A stretch of DNA of 64,000 bases, from assembly GCF_000620865.1 (NCBI RefSeq), contig NZ_KK211190.1:1687971-1751970 (forward strand). The letters run 5' to 3'. The DNA is from Exiguobacterium sibiricum 7-3. Its GTDB lineage: Bacteria > Bacillota > Bacilli > Exiguobacteriales > Exiguobacteriaceae. Position 1 is the first letter of the stretch, and the number at the start of each line of letters is the position of its first letter. Shown here piece after piece: positions 34,081 to 42,825 of this stretch. Under the pieces are notes generated by a model that was given only the letters and a program-made list of their open reading frames with translations, searched no databases and was not told where the DNA came from. A program made the position numbers and the translations under genes.

Positions 34081-34116
34081 AAAAGAAGAAAACGATTTTA
34101 CTCGTTTTCTTCTTTT
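34081..34116. terminator. Strong bidirectional hairpin terminator
   Basis: A perfect 15-base stem AAAAGAAGAAAACGA / TCGTTTTCTTCTTTT with a six-base loop contains the stop codon of the frameshifted gene at 34098. Confidence 0.85.
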
Positions 34117-34330
34117 CGATTAGTCGGATCAATAAACGTTTCCATCTGAACTCGAGCCTCTTGACTGTCCCGACAAGATACAACATACCGATATGGAGCA
34201 ACATACTCGATTTTGCTCTCGGTTCTTCCAGACGCACGATGTGTTTCACTAATAATAAAATCGCCCGTCGTCTCATTTCGAGGATGGACAGTTGTGTAGC
34301 ACCATGGGTGACCCAGGTGTATCGATTCAT
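34098..34330 (-). pseudogene. Frameshifted small gene
   Basis: AAAGGAG and ATG at 34330 start MNRYTWVTHGATQLSILE, after which the frame turns into low-quality Leu/Arg/Lys-rich sequence. In the next frame a natural-looking protein end (NETTGDFIISETHRASGRTE, then IEYVAPYRYVVSCRDSQEAR, then FIDPTNRKEENE) runs to TAA at 34098, inside the terminator. The 233-base span is not a multiple of three. A single indel near 34270-34285 would join them. Confidence 0.65.
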
Positions 34331-34348
34331 GCCTAACTCCTTTACGTG

Positions 34349-34657
34349 TTAAAAGTTCGTTTGTTTTTTACGTTTAACCAGTAAGAGAACAATCAGGAGA
34401 AGAGCCTCAAGAATCAGAAAGATACCAATGAAGAAATAAACGACCAGAACCTGACTGACTCCATCAATCGCCACTTCAAAAAACCACATTAGGGAGATGA
34501 CGAGTGTATAGATGAAGTTGACAAGTGTTCCTCTGAACAGACTTTCTTTTAAGCTTTTCGTGTTCCGAGCTTGACTAGTGATGACAACGATCGCTCCTAT
34601 TGCCCAGATGACCAACAAAAGCTCAAAAATAAAATCAGAATTCCGTTGTACGTCCAT
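34349..34657 (-). CDS. Hypothetical three-helix membrane protein
   Basis: The 102-residue product has helices at about 9-27, 43-61 and 70-94 and a basic tail. AGGGAG precedes the ATG. It ends 18 bases before the start of the frameshifted gene on the same strand. No family is recognised. Confidence 0.6.
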   Translation of the reverse strand: MDVQRNSDFIFELLLVIWAIGAIVVITSQARNTKSLKESLFRGTLVNFIYTLVISLMWFFEVAIDGVSQVLVVYFFIGIFLILEALLLIVLLLVKRKKQTNF

Positions 34658-34784
34658 GACATCGCTCCCTTTTTCAATAGACTGATTCAGTTCATGAATC
34701 GTGCCAATTAATGTGCTACCTATATTTTACAGGATTGTTACATCCACCAATCTTCCGAAAGTTGAGTGCATGGGATTTTAAGTT

Positions 34785-35468
34785 TCACTCATCGAAATCC
34801 GGATACTCTGTTATTTTACGTCTACTGACACGTTTATCTTGTCCGATTTGATCTGTTTCTTTCAAATGGTACTGCACGACAAGTAATACCAAAATGACTG
34901 CTGATAAAACAGATAAAGTGGCGTAATATGGCTGTACTTCCCGCTCCAGTTCAAAAGCGGACAAGACCTGCAAGATCATCAATGCACCAAACATTCCGTG
35001 AAAGTATCGCCGGAAAATTTTGGGCAGACCGGCTTGACGAAAAGTTTCATACCAGACGTACAGTCCTAAACCGAATGCAAAATTATTAAGCCTCTCGTAA
35101 GGAAGGACGAACAGGAGTACCCCGAGTCCAAGGAGCAGCCATGCCAAACGAATAGCCGGATCAAAAAAGGCCGGATCAAGCGATGATTCTTCCGATGCTT
35201 CGATGACGTGCACTGCCTGTTCTGCCTCTGTCAGCGGTCGAAAGCCGAGTGCTGCTTTTTCTTCGGCCAACTGACGCATCCGCTGTTTCATACCGACATA
35301 AAACGGAAATCGTTCTGTCGTGATCTCTCCTTCGTTCGTTTGACCATTCGCCTGCTCTTGGATGGAGACCTGATAAAGCGTCCGCCCCACCCGGTAACAG
35401 ACCCAGTAATCGACGGTTTGACTAATCTCTCGTTTTAACTGAATCAGTGATTCTTGTTTATCCTTCAT
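34785..35468 (-). CDS. WGR-like domain fused to membrane helices (copy 1)
   Basis: The 227-residue product has an N-terminal cytosolic domain (about 18-85: YWVCYRVGRTLYQVSI, then MKQRMRQLAEEKAALGF) that resembles the WGR fold. Four hydrophobic helices (about 105-200) and a charged tail follow. It is a paralogue of 35458 and 44056. It overlaps the end of the upstream gene by 11 bases with GAAGGAG inside that gene, so they are coupled. WGR domains bind nucleic acid or proteins elsewhere; here the link is by eye only. Confidence 0.6.
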   Translation of the reverse strand: MKDKQESLIQLKREISQTVDYWVCYRVGRTLYQVSIQEQANGQTNEGEITTERFPFYVGMKQRMRQLAEEKAALGFRPLTEAEQAVHVIEASEESSLDPAFFDPAIRLAWLLLGLGVLLFVLPYERLNNFAFGLGLYVWYETFRQAGLPKIFRRYFHGMFGALMILQVLSAFELEREVQPYYATLSVLSAVILVLLVVQYHLKETDQIGQDKRVSRRKITEYPDFDE

Positions 35469-36084
35469 GCGGCGTGATCTCCTTCGTCGTCAGTTCCTTC
35501 AATTGTTGAGTCGTGTACAGTAAGAGGATGAATCCTGCGATGAGGCAGACGGTTCCGTTGGCAGAAAGATTAAATGGTTTTAAATAATCTTTTGATGAAC
35601 CGGCCAATATGAAAAAGAATATGCCTCCCGACCAACGATAAAAGCGGGCACGGGCCGTTTTCCCTTCGATGTGAGTCGGATAAAAGATGAGGGTGAAGAC
35701 AAGTGGAACATATCCCGGGATGGGTAACAGACCGGTCAATGTCGATAATCCGCACAGCATGAGCAATAGAGCACTCAGGAGGCGCAGTTTGATGTTGCGT
35801 CGCTCTGCGCGGTAGTCCATCGCCTCAGATTGAGAAAAAGGTGCTTTCAAATACCCATCCTCCATCTTTTGACGCATCCATTCTTTTTTCTGACGATAGG
35901 CGGCAAATGTATTTTTAAAAAGCACACGGACAGTCGCCGTCTCTTCGTTAATTTCAATCATATCCTTACTATTCAGTACCGGTTCTTTCCGGGCAACACC
36001 TTCCCTGACGAATAACGTGCGTCCTTCTTGGTGATAGACGACATGATAGACTTCATCGTCAATTTGCTTTAATAATTGCACCAT
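35458..36084 (-). CDS. WGR-like domain fused to membrane helices (copy 2)
   Basis: The 208-residue product has an N-terminal domain (EVYHVVYHQEGRTLFVREG... then YRQKKEWMRQKMEDGYLKAP) paralogous to that of 34785 and 44056. Four helices follow. GGGAG lies eight bases before the ATG. It is probably part of a three-gene unit with 34785 and the small membrane protein at 36194. Confidence 0.6.
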   Translation of the reverse strand: MVQLLKQIDDEVYHVVYHQEGRTLFVREGVARKEPVLNSKDMIEINEETATVRVLFKNTFAAYRQKKEWMRQKMEDGYLKAPFSQSEAMDYRAERRNIKLRLLSALLLMLCGLSTLTGLLPIPGYVPLVFTLIFYPTHIEGKTARARFYRWSGGIFFFILAGSSKDYLKPFNLSANGTVCLIAGFILLLYTTQQLKELTTKEITPHEG

Positions 36085-36193
36085 GCTGGTAGCTCCCTTT
36101 ACATTGCTGTATATATAAATTTTTTAAGACTGCATCCTACACCTTCAGTCGTGTGTGATGAATGATGCCCGCCTCCTATTTCTTCTCTTTTCC

Positions 36194-36451
36194 TTACCAA
36201 ACTGCGTTGACACCATACAGTAAAAGCAATCCTCCTGCTAAGCATACATAACCGTACTGCCTGACGGATAATGAACTAAAGAGGATGACGCCAATCGATA
36301 AGAGGAGACTAAGCACAAATGAATCGACATGATCGACCCCGTCTCCATGTCCGGATAGCGGCGTTTTGTATGCATGCTTACATCGGATGAAGTACGTTCC
36401 TAACATCAGCAAAAAGAGTCCGGCAGCAAGACCTATGAATGGTAAGATCAC
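36194..36451 (-). CDS. Small two- to three-helix membrane protein
   Basis: The 85-residue product starts at GTG (36451), with GGAGG eight bases upstream. The longer TTG-started frame would place that GGAGG inside the coding region. The C-terminal stretch SVRQYGYVCLAGGLLLLYGVNAVW recurs in a truncated remnant at 45063-45200, beside another WGR-like membrane gene. The pairing suggests a conserved two-gene module. Confidence 0.6.
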   Translation of the reverse strand: MILPFIGLAAGLFLLMLGTYFIRCKHAYKTPLSGHGDGVDHVDSFVLSLLLSIGVILFSSLSVRQYGYVCLAGGLLLLYGVNAVW

Positions 36452-36466
36452 GAACGATCCCTCCAA

Positions 36467-36842
36467 GATATGTATTCATTTTCATTAGATAGCAAGTTTA
36501 TTTTGACAAAGATATTATAACTAATAAATACGATATTTTCCTTTATTAAGTTTCATTCATGAAAAAAATCCCAAATTAAATGTTTAGAGATAGTAATCGA
36601 GGAACGTGATTTTCCCAGTCGGATATCGACAAGATGTTTAGAAATACCACATACAGAAAAAGCCGACATCGCTGATTGGATGTAGGCTTCGTTTGATTAT
36701 CGTGAGTTTTAATAGATTGACCGTACTTCTCTTGATCGCAACAATTAATTATGAAGTTTTAAAACCTCTTATACGAAAGGCTTACAATTGAAGTCTACTA
36801 ATTCATCCATGTCGAATAATAGATTTTCGAATTTAAATATTT
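36467..36842. other. Intergenic stretch, AT-rich
   Basis: The only structure seen is a hairpin AAGCC-ACATC / GATGT-GGCTT at 36660-36689. It may terminate the minus-strand gene at 36843, though it lies 150 bases past its stop. No gene is seen. Confidence 0.4.
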
Positions 36843-37127
36843 TTACGGAAATACGACTATAAGTACAGAAAAGCAAGCAATGGTGATTAAAATCATCCCA
36901 AGCGTCATAGTTAGGTTAAACGTCCAATAGGGTATTGATTGATTCTTATAAACATCCAGTCTCTTGATCGGCAAGATAAATATTAACCAAATGGTAACCA
37001 TAAAAAAAGCAGATAAAATACGTTTATCCGAAACTAACTCATCGATTGAAAATCTTATGACGATCCACAAGCCTATGTTAATCACAAATGCTGCGATGAA
37101 AGATCTTATTAATACTGATTTATTCAT
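36843..37127 (-). CDS. Hypothetical three-helix membrane protein
   Basis: The 94-residue product has helices at about 9-26, 39-53 and 70-92. Its GAGGTG ribosome site overlaps the TGA of the upstream gene at 37131, so they are coupled. No family is recognised. Confidence 0.6.
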   Translation of the reverse strand: MNKSVLIRSFIAAFVINIGLWIVIRFSIDELVSDKRILSAFFMVTIWLIFILPIKRLDVYKNQSIPYWTFNLTMTLGMILITIACFSVLIVVFP

Positions 37128-37130
37128 ATG

Positions 37131-37871
37131 TCACCTCAGTTGTATTGATCGTTGATTCTTATTTGCTCTTCTTTTCTTGTGCTCAAAAATAGCCCACGGA
37201 AACCATAGTACGGGTTCTGTCTCCTCACCCAATGCATTACAATAATCTGAATAACGATCAGCTTCTTCTATCGAGTCAATCAACCCATAACGATTTGGTA
37301 AAAAATTAAAATGCTGACGCAAATCACGCTCTAATCCATTACACAAATAAGAATGAAACGAGCCAGAGTCAAATCCCAAAACTTCGTACCCTACTTTTTT
37401 TGCTCCCTCTATCCCAGGTGGGTGGTGCTGCGACAACATTTTTTCCACTCCATATGGTTCAGGATTTTTACTGCTGAATAACTCTACATCTTTAAGAAAA
37501 TCTACTATATACTGTTCAGGTAATCCGATACTGATGATGCGTATACCAGGAAGATGAATTAAAAAACGCTTTAAAAAATCTTCCGCAGAATGTAAATCAG
37601 AAAATACTTGAGGAAACAAAACATCACCAGTATTCCTATGTTCTTCTATCCATTGTTCGATTAACTGAACGGTAGTGAGTGAAAGACCGAGTTGATCCAT
37701 ATAGCGTTCTTTTTTCACTTCAGAATTTCCCCATAAGATACTGGTATCAGGATATTGATTACAGAGACAATCACTCACTGATAGCACGGTTTCCGGAACA
37801 ATCTTTTCATCCATATAATCTTTTCGGGGTGTTGGCATAACAAGAAAATATCCTGCTGATATGTAATTCAA
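37131..37871 (-). CDS. Hypothetical soluble protein
   Basis: The 246-residue product has no clear family. TTG start with AAGGAG nine bases upstream. A central segment (FLKRFLIHLPGIRIISIGLP, EQYIVDFLKDVELF) loosely recalls the core of the island's main paralogous family, but not convincingly. It is coupled to the small membrane gene downstream, the same pairing as the ankyrin gene at 33227. Confidence 0.55.
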   Translation of the reverse strand: MNYISAGYFLVMPTPRKDYMDEKIVPETVLSVSDCLCNQYPDTSILWGNSEVKKERYMDQLGLSLTTVQLIEQWIEEHRNTGDVLFPQVFSDLHSAEDFLKRFLIHLPGIRIISIGLPEQYIVDFLKDVELFSSKNPEPYGVEKMLSQHHPPGIEGAKKVGYEVLGFDSGSFHSYLCNGLERDLRQHFNFLPNRYGLIDSIEEADRYSDYCNALGEETEPVLWFPWAIFEHKKRRANKNQRSIQLR

Positions 37872-37975
37872 ATTTTCGTCTCCTTCTCATACGAGATTAC
37901 TATGATACTCACAAAGTATTTGAACTTTTAATGAATCTTCATGCTGAAGTGTTTGAATAGAAAGGAAATCATCAC

Positions 37976-38398
37976 ATGAATAAAGAACAGGAAACGATTA
38001 TCGTTAAATCATTCTTCGTCAAACGGGTACAAGAGCGTGTACTCCATGAACTGTTTTCGCCTAAAAAACGGGATCAAGCTCTTTATCGGCTGGATCATCT
38101 CTATAAAAATATGCTCAAAAATGAGTACTTGATTGAAATATCCCCACCTAATTCGTGGCATGAAGATATTTATGATTTATTAAAACAACATGGCGCACCG
38201 GATACCTGTTACTGTTTGTCGGAGAATGAAGTGATCAATGGAAAAGAACTGCCCCTGAAAGAAGCGCTTGAACACGCCGTCGGATTTGGCTTTTCTTCCA
38301 TCATTTCCTGCATTCCCGGTGAACTCGCTTACTTTGAAGCTGAACAGTCATTCGGAGCCCCACCCCGTTATTTACTGAAGAAACCTACATATAACTAA
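37976..38398 (+). CDS. Hypothetical soluble protein
   Basis: The 140-residue product (KSFFVKRVQERVLHELFSPK..., with an ALEHAVGFGFSSIISCIPGE segment) looks like a conserved Bacillales protein of unknown function; I cannot name the family. GAAAGGA lies upstream. It is followed after 22 bases by 38421. Confidence 0.6.
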   Translation: MNKEQETIIVKSFFVKRVQERVLHELFSPKKRDQALYRLDHLYKNMLKNEYLIEISPPNSWHEDIYDLLKQHGAPDTCYCLSENEVINGKELPLKEALEHAVGFGFSSIISCIPGELAYFEAEQSFGAPPRYLLKKPTYN

Positions 38399-38420
38399 AA
38401 ACACGAAGGAGGACTTGCAC

Positions 38421-38777
38421 ATGTTTTTAATTAGAAACGATCTAATCGACAATTCAGATCAAAAGGAGACGTTAATCTATCCCGATCACCTACAGAATTT
38501 TTTATATCGGGATGCTGAGGTCATTAAGCACCGCTGTGCTTTACTCATCCAACTGGATGAATACGAAGACAAACTATTCAAGCCCACTGAAGTCCTTGAA
38601 CTTCTTGGTATTTGTGAGGTTCTTTCTCATCGACATTGTTTCCCTCGTGAACCATGGAAGTTGAAGTCAGCAGACCCTCTCATTCAAGATTTACATTATT
38701 TTTTGCAAAAATTAAAAAGCATGTGTATACAGGCTGTTTATCAAGATCGACTGATTTTCTTCCAAGGGTTATCCTGA
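38421..38777 (+). CDS. Island paralogue family B, member 1
   Basis: The 118-residue product has GAAGGAGG eight bases before the ATG. It is clearly related to the convergent gene at 38822: both have a YP..., an R-CxLLIxLDxY pattern (HRCALLIQLDEYEDKLF), LLGICEVL, EPW, and a C-terminal LHYFLQKLKSMCIQAVYQDRL. Function unknown. The size and context fit an immunity protein. Confidence 0.6.
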   Translation: MFLIRNDLIDNSDQKETLIYPDHLQNFLYRDAEVIKHRCALLIQLDEYEDKLFKPTEVLELLGICEVLSHRHCFPREPWKLKSADPLIQDLHYFLQKLKSMCIQAVYQDRLIFFQGLS

Positions 38778-38821
38778 TACTGATTTTTAAACGATTAATT
38801 TTCGAATTACATTCTAGTTAA

Positions 38822-39217
38822 TCAATCACCCCAAAAACAAATCAACGCGTTCTCGTATACAGACGCGATACACATTCGCTTAAGCAGTTCTAAAAATTGA
38901 TGTAGTTCCATTACTAACTCATTTGATTGATGGATCATCCAAGGTTCGTTTGGATAATAATGTGCCTGATTCACTAACCACGGTTCCTTCGGTGTACAAT
39001 ACCGTTGAATGAGCAGTTCACAGATTCCAATCAGCTCGTTTACTTCTCTTGCTAAAAACATTCTATCGGCATAGGAATCCAAATGAATCAGCAAATCACA
39101 ACGATCAGAAACGCTGGAGAAGTCTTGAATCAAAAAAATATGGACACGACTCGGGTAACGGAGAATATCTTTTTCTTCTTCCGGAACTTCTTTTAAGCTT
39201 GTACTGATACTAAACAT
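38822..39217 (-). CDS. Island paralogue family B, member 2
   Basis: The 131-residue product is a paralogue of 38421: DRCDLLIHLDSYADRMFLAR, ELIGICELL, PKEPW, then LHQFLELLKRMCIASVYENA. It carries an internal near-repeat, PKEPWLVNQ then PNEPWMIHQ, absent from member 1. The two genes converge, forming an inverted paralogous pair. Confidence 0.6.
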   Translation of the reverse strand: MFSISTSLKEVPEEEKDILRYPSRVHIFLIQDFSSVSDRCDLLIHLDSYADRMFLAREVNELIGICELLIQRYCTPKEPWLVNQAHYYPNEPWMIHQSNELVMELHQFLELLKRMCIASVYENALICFWGD

Positions 39218-39262
39218 ATTTTTGCCTTCCCTTTCTTTAAGATTTGCCGATTTTGATTTCCT

Positions 39263-39880
39263 TTACTCATAGTAGTCGATGCCGTCACCTTCAGGCAGAA
39301 ACTCTTTCATCTTGTCCTCAGTATCAAAACAGGCTTCATTCGAAAACAGATAATAGCCCATGAAATCATGCTCAATCGTGATGAATGACATCTCTTCCGT
39401 TGTATGAATGACAGGAACGATACGTTCTTTTTTGAAAAACCATCGTCTGACCATTCTCGGCTCAAACGTCAGGAGATCCGTAAAAGATAGGAAGTAAAAA
39501 TCGTTTTGAGCCGCATACCAATAGGTCTCGTCTAGTAAAATCTCAAGTTCGCTGGCATCGTTCACTTGAACGCTATAATAAGGTCTGCGCTTATCCGGTT
39601 GAAACTTCGTGTAAGACAACTTCTCCTGCTGAAAAAACAACTCTACATCCTCATCTGTAAACCCGCCACCAAACGTCAAGAAGACTGGATAACGATTCAA
39701 GCGAATCAAAAAGTGCTTCAATACAGCGTTCGAGTCACCTTGATAGTCTCTTTTCTCATCATTCGGGATGCATCCCATCGAATAGATCGACTTGATACGA
39801 TCTGATTTATCGATGTCTAGATAGCGTTCCTTGATCACTTTTTTATGGTCGATATGTTTTTCGAGATAGATGTATAGCAT
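39263..39880 (-). CDS. Island paralogue family A, member 1
   Basis: The 205-residue product starts at ATG 39880 behind GGAGGGAG; the longer frame lacks a ribosome site. Family A pattern: an N-terminal beta start (LYIYLEKHIDHKKVIKERYL), LNRYPVFLTFGGGFTDEDVE, LEILLDETYWYAAQNDFYFLS, then a C-terminal MSFITIEHDFMGYYLFSNEA. Unknown function, no signal peptide; probable immunity-type protein. Its C-terminal half is almost identical to that of 39974. Confidence 0.65.
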   Translation of the reverse strand: MLYIYLEKHIDHKKVIKERYLDIDKSDRIKSIYSMGCIPNDEKRDYQGDSNAVLKHFLIRLNRYPVFLTFGGGFTDEDVELFFQQEKLSYTKFQPDKRRPYYSVQVNDASELEILLDETYWYAAQNDFYFLSFTDLLTFEPRMVRRWFFKKERIVPVIHTTEEMSFITIEHDFMGYYLFSNEACFDTEDKMKEFLPEGDGIDYYE

Positions 39881-39973
39881 AAGTCTCCCTCCACCTATTC
39901 TACTTATTCCACATTCCCTAAACGAAACTTCCCTATGCATCGTGGTTCAGTTATGAATACAGCTACTACTTTC

Positions 39974-40588
39974 TCAGTAATAGAATTTAATGATACCATC
40001 GTCAGGAAACACTGATTTCACCTTGTCCTCGGTATCAAAACACGCTTCATTCGAAAACAGATAATAGCCCATGAAATCACCTTCGATCGTGATGAAGGAC
40101 ATCTCTTCCGTCGTATGAATGACAGGAACGATACGTTCTTTTTTGAAAAACCATCCTTTGACCATTCTCAGCTCAAACGTCAGGAGATTCGTAAAAGATA
40201 GGAAGTAAAAATCGTTTTGAGCCGCATACCAATAGGTCTCATCTAGCAAAAGCTCAAGCTCTCTAGCATGATTCACTTGAACGCTATAATAAGGGCGCTT
40301 GTTTGGTCGAAACTTTGTATACGATAAGTTGTTCTCTTGAAAAAACGGTTCGACCTCATCCTCCGTAAAAACTCCACCGAACGTAATAAAGATTGGAAAG
40401 CGATTCAGCCGCGTCAAAAATTGCTTCAAGACTCGATTTGAGGCAATTTGATAGCTGCCTTTTTCGTCATCCGGAGTACCGTCCATCGAATAGATGAAGT
40501 CGATACGCTCTGGTTGATCGATGTACAAGTATCTGTCTTTGATGACTTTTGCGTGATCCATATGTTTCTCAAAATAGACATTCAGTAT
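39974..40588 (-). CDS. Island paralogue family A, member 2 (non-ATG start)
   Basis: The 204-residue product is a close paralogue of 39263. The first ATG (40561) lacks a ribosome site and would remove nine residues aligned with the paralogue (LNVYFEKHM against LYIYLEKHI). GGAGG lies seven bases before an ATA at 40588, exactly where the paralogue has ATG, and a CTG follows. So either a rare start codon is used or the start has been mutated. The C-terminal half matches member 1 nearly base for base. Confidence 0.6.
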   Translation of the reverse strand: MLNVYFEKHMDHAKVIKDRYLYIDQPERIDFIYSMDGTPDDEKGSYQIASNRVLKQFLTRLNRFPIFITFGGVFTEDEVEPFFQENNLSYTKFRPNKRPYYSVQVNHARELELLLDETYWYAAQNDFYFLSFTNLLTFELRMVKGWFFKKERIVPVIHTTEEMSFITIEGDFMGYYLFSNEACFDTEDKVKSVFPDDGIIKFYY

Positions 40589-40623
40589 GATTTTTCCTCC
40601 TCTTTCTCAATCAATCCATCTGC

Positions 40624-41241
40624 CTACTGTTCGATTTCATCTTCAGGAAAGAATGCTTCTATTTTTTCTAATGCATCGAAACATGCTTCGTTTGAGAAGA
40701 TCAGGACATTCTCGAAATCAAATCCGATTTTCAAAAACGTCGTCGGTTCCGTCATATCGACCACTGGTACGAGTCTTTCTTTTTTGACGAACCACCGTCT
40801 TGTACTCCGCGTTTCAAATTTCAATAGATTCGTCAAAGAAATCAAATAGTAGCCATTGTAACTAGCCAATGAAAGTGACTTCTCTAGCACTTGAAGCAAG
40901 TCTTCTGGTTGATTTACTTCAATGATCATATAAGTCTCACGTTTATTAATCGAAGTCTGCATATAAAGTAACTTTCTTTGCTTAACCGTAGATATCACAT
41001 CTTCTATTTTTGAATCAGTCAGTTCATGCAACCCAAAGGATAGATAGACGGGAAAACGATTCAAACGCGTGAATATTTGCGTTAAAACTTTCTCATCTGA
41101 GATGATTTCACCTTCATTCGAGTCTTCGTTATAATACTCGAATGAAAAAATGGTTTTCAATCGGTCCTGTCCTTTCATCACTACATGGTACTCTTTGATC
41201 GTTTTCGCGTGATCCGGTTTTTCTTCGATATAGATGTGCAT
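40624..41241 (-). CDS. Island paralogue family A, member 3
   Basis: The 205-residue product shows HIYIEEKPDHAKTIKEYHVV, FTRLNRFPVYLSFGLHEL, LLQVLEKSLSLASYNGYYLI and RRWFVKKERLVPVVDMTEP. It is clearly homologous to 39263 and 39974 but more diverged. The ribosome site is weak. Three tandem members on the same strand indicate local duplication. Confidence 0.65.
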   Translation of the reverse strand: MHIYIEEKPDHAKTIKEYHVVMKGQDRLKTIFSFEYYNEDSNEGEIISDEKVLTQIFTRLNRFPVYLSFGLHELTDSKIEDVISTVKQRKLLYMQTSINKRETYMIIEVNQPEDLLQVLEKSLSLASYNGYYLISLTNLLKFETRSTRRWFVKKERLVPVVDMTEPTTFLKIGFDFENVLIFSNEACFDALEKIEAFFPEDEIEQ

Positions 41242-41443
41242 GTTGCTTTTCTCACTTTCGCTGGACTGTCAGGAGTGTTTGCTAAACGGTAATGGATTAC
41301 ACATCTATGAACTTCACTTATGTTCGACAGTGAGACCTATCTATTTCGTTTAAGAGGTAGCTGCGATGAGACAATCTATCCCATTACAGACATCGTCTTT
41401 ACGGGAAAGCGAGTCACTTGAATCATTATGTTAATCAGCAGTT

Positions 41444-41878
41444 TTAGTTCCCTCGGGTTTTTGTGATTAAGATATGAGTTCTTTCAGGAATCTCAATATC
41501 CTCCAATTGTTCAAGTTCTAAAGAGAGCGTCATACTTTTTTCTTTAGGATAGGACTCTTCTCCAAGCCAACATGTATATAGTTCAAAGGATTCCCCCTCG
41601 TCTAAGAACTCGTTCATGAGTGTAAACAAATAATGCAATTTTTCTTTTGACTTCACTGAAACAATGGAATCGAAAGGTTCTACGATTTCGATGCCCCAGT
41701 GACTTGAAATCTCATATACATACCATTTATGAAACTGTGAAGTTTTAACATGGTAGAGACAATTTTCATCTGCAAAACACCGCCCTATATAAAATGGAAG
41801 TGTTTCATCTTCGTCATCCAAATCTAGATACTTATCAGGTATCTGCCTATCCATACAAATATACGAAGCTAAGCTCAT
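41444..41878 (-). CDS. Hypothetical acidic protein
   Basis: The 144-residue acidic soluble product has AAGGAGG before its ATG. Segments such as WYVYEISSHWGIEIVEPFDS do not match a family I know. It starts 23 bases after the stop of 41902, so it is cotranscribed. Immunity-type context. Confidence 0.55.
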   Translation of the reverse strand: MSLASYICMDRQIPDKYLDLDDEDETLPFYIGRCFADENCLYHVKTSQFHKWYVYEISSHWGIEIVEPFDSIVSVKSKEKLHYLFTLMNEFLDEGESFELYTCWLGEESYPKEKSMTLSLELEQLEDIEIPERTHILITKTRGN

Positions 41879-41901
41879 CTCTTTTTCCTCCTTCTTCTTT
41901 T

Positions 41902-42669
41902 TTATCTGTGTTGACCTGGATTTGCCTCTTCATCCTCTATCTTTCCAAAGTGCGCAATCTTTCCATTGGTACAGAAATGATCGAGCATACCAAACCGTCC
42001 ATTTGCATCGCGTGTCACAATAAAGTTATACGGCATGCACAACATGAACTCTGTCATAAAGTTCTCGAGCGTTCGTCGAGAGGGCTTTGAGTAATTCGTT
42101 GGCAGGAATCCAGAAGTGATTTCTTTTCGGTTCAGCAAATGCAACAAACGATCTTCGAAGACGGCTTGCCAATTCGTATCGGTTAATGTCATCGCATGGA
42201 TCGAGTCCTCATCATTTAAAACACCTCGGCCGCAAAAGACGACCTCAACCGGGAACGTCGCATATGGTAAGACAGCATCAAAAAAGTTTTCGTACTCTGT
42301 ACCCGACTCGCCTAGTTCCTCATAGACGACACCATACATCGAGACACTATCGTTAGTGACACGAACGATTTCCTGCCCTTGTTTTTGAATGCTGAGAATC
42401 GTCTTCGACTCGTCTATCTTCATCTGCTCGATTTCGAGTTGATCTAGAAATGTCTTTAGTTGCGACGTTTCTGTCATAATGACATGTGATAAGACCGTCC
42501 AGTCCGATAAATCATAAGTATTGCGGTTCTGTTTCACCGGACGTTCCAACAACTTGACTTCAAAAGGATAGCTATGCTGAGTCACCTGAATTCGGACGAG
42601 CTCTTGCCAATCGTCATGCGGTAACAGTTCCCGGTAGACATCAATCCATTCACCACTCTGAAATTTCAC
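41902..42669 (-). CDS. Hypothetical protein
   Basis: The 255-residue soluble product starts at GTG with GGAGGGG upstream. A central FPVEVVFCGRGVL segment may be a distant echo of family A (xFPhYhxF). The C-terminal part (YNFIVTRDANGRFGMLDHF) reads like a ligand-binding beta domain. No family name can be given. Confidence 0.55.
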   Translation of the reverse strand: MKFQSGEWIDVYRELLPHDDWQELVRIQVTQHSYPFEVKLLERPVKQNRNTYDLSDWTVLSHVIMTETSQLKTFLDQLEIEQMKIDESKTILSIQKQGQEIVRVTNDSVSMYGVVYEELGESGTEYENFFDAVLPYATFPVEVVFCGRGVLNDEDSIHAMTLTDTNWQAVFEDRLLHLLNRKEITSGFLPTNYSKPSRRTLENFMTEFMLCMPYNFIVTRDANGRFGMLDHFCTNGKIAHFGKIEDEEANPGQHR

Positions 42670-42825
42670 TTTTGCCCCTCCTAACCCTTGGCTTACCTCA
42701 TTCGTAACGATTTTTTCTTAATATGTTGCTATCCAAAAGTCCAATTTACCAATCGCATCGTTCGACTACTCAGGTCATACCGTTAAGTTCTTCCGTTGGA
42801 TGATCGTTGTGATTTTTCTATCTAT

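Noticed and set aside
34052..34330. Single-frame 92-residue product of the frameshifted gene
   Set aside because: After residue 18 it is a Leu/Lys/Arg-rich shadow and runs through the terminator; the natural C-terminus is in another frame.
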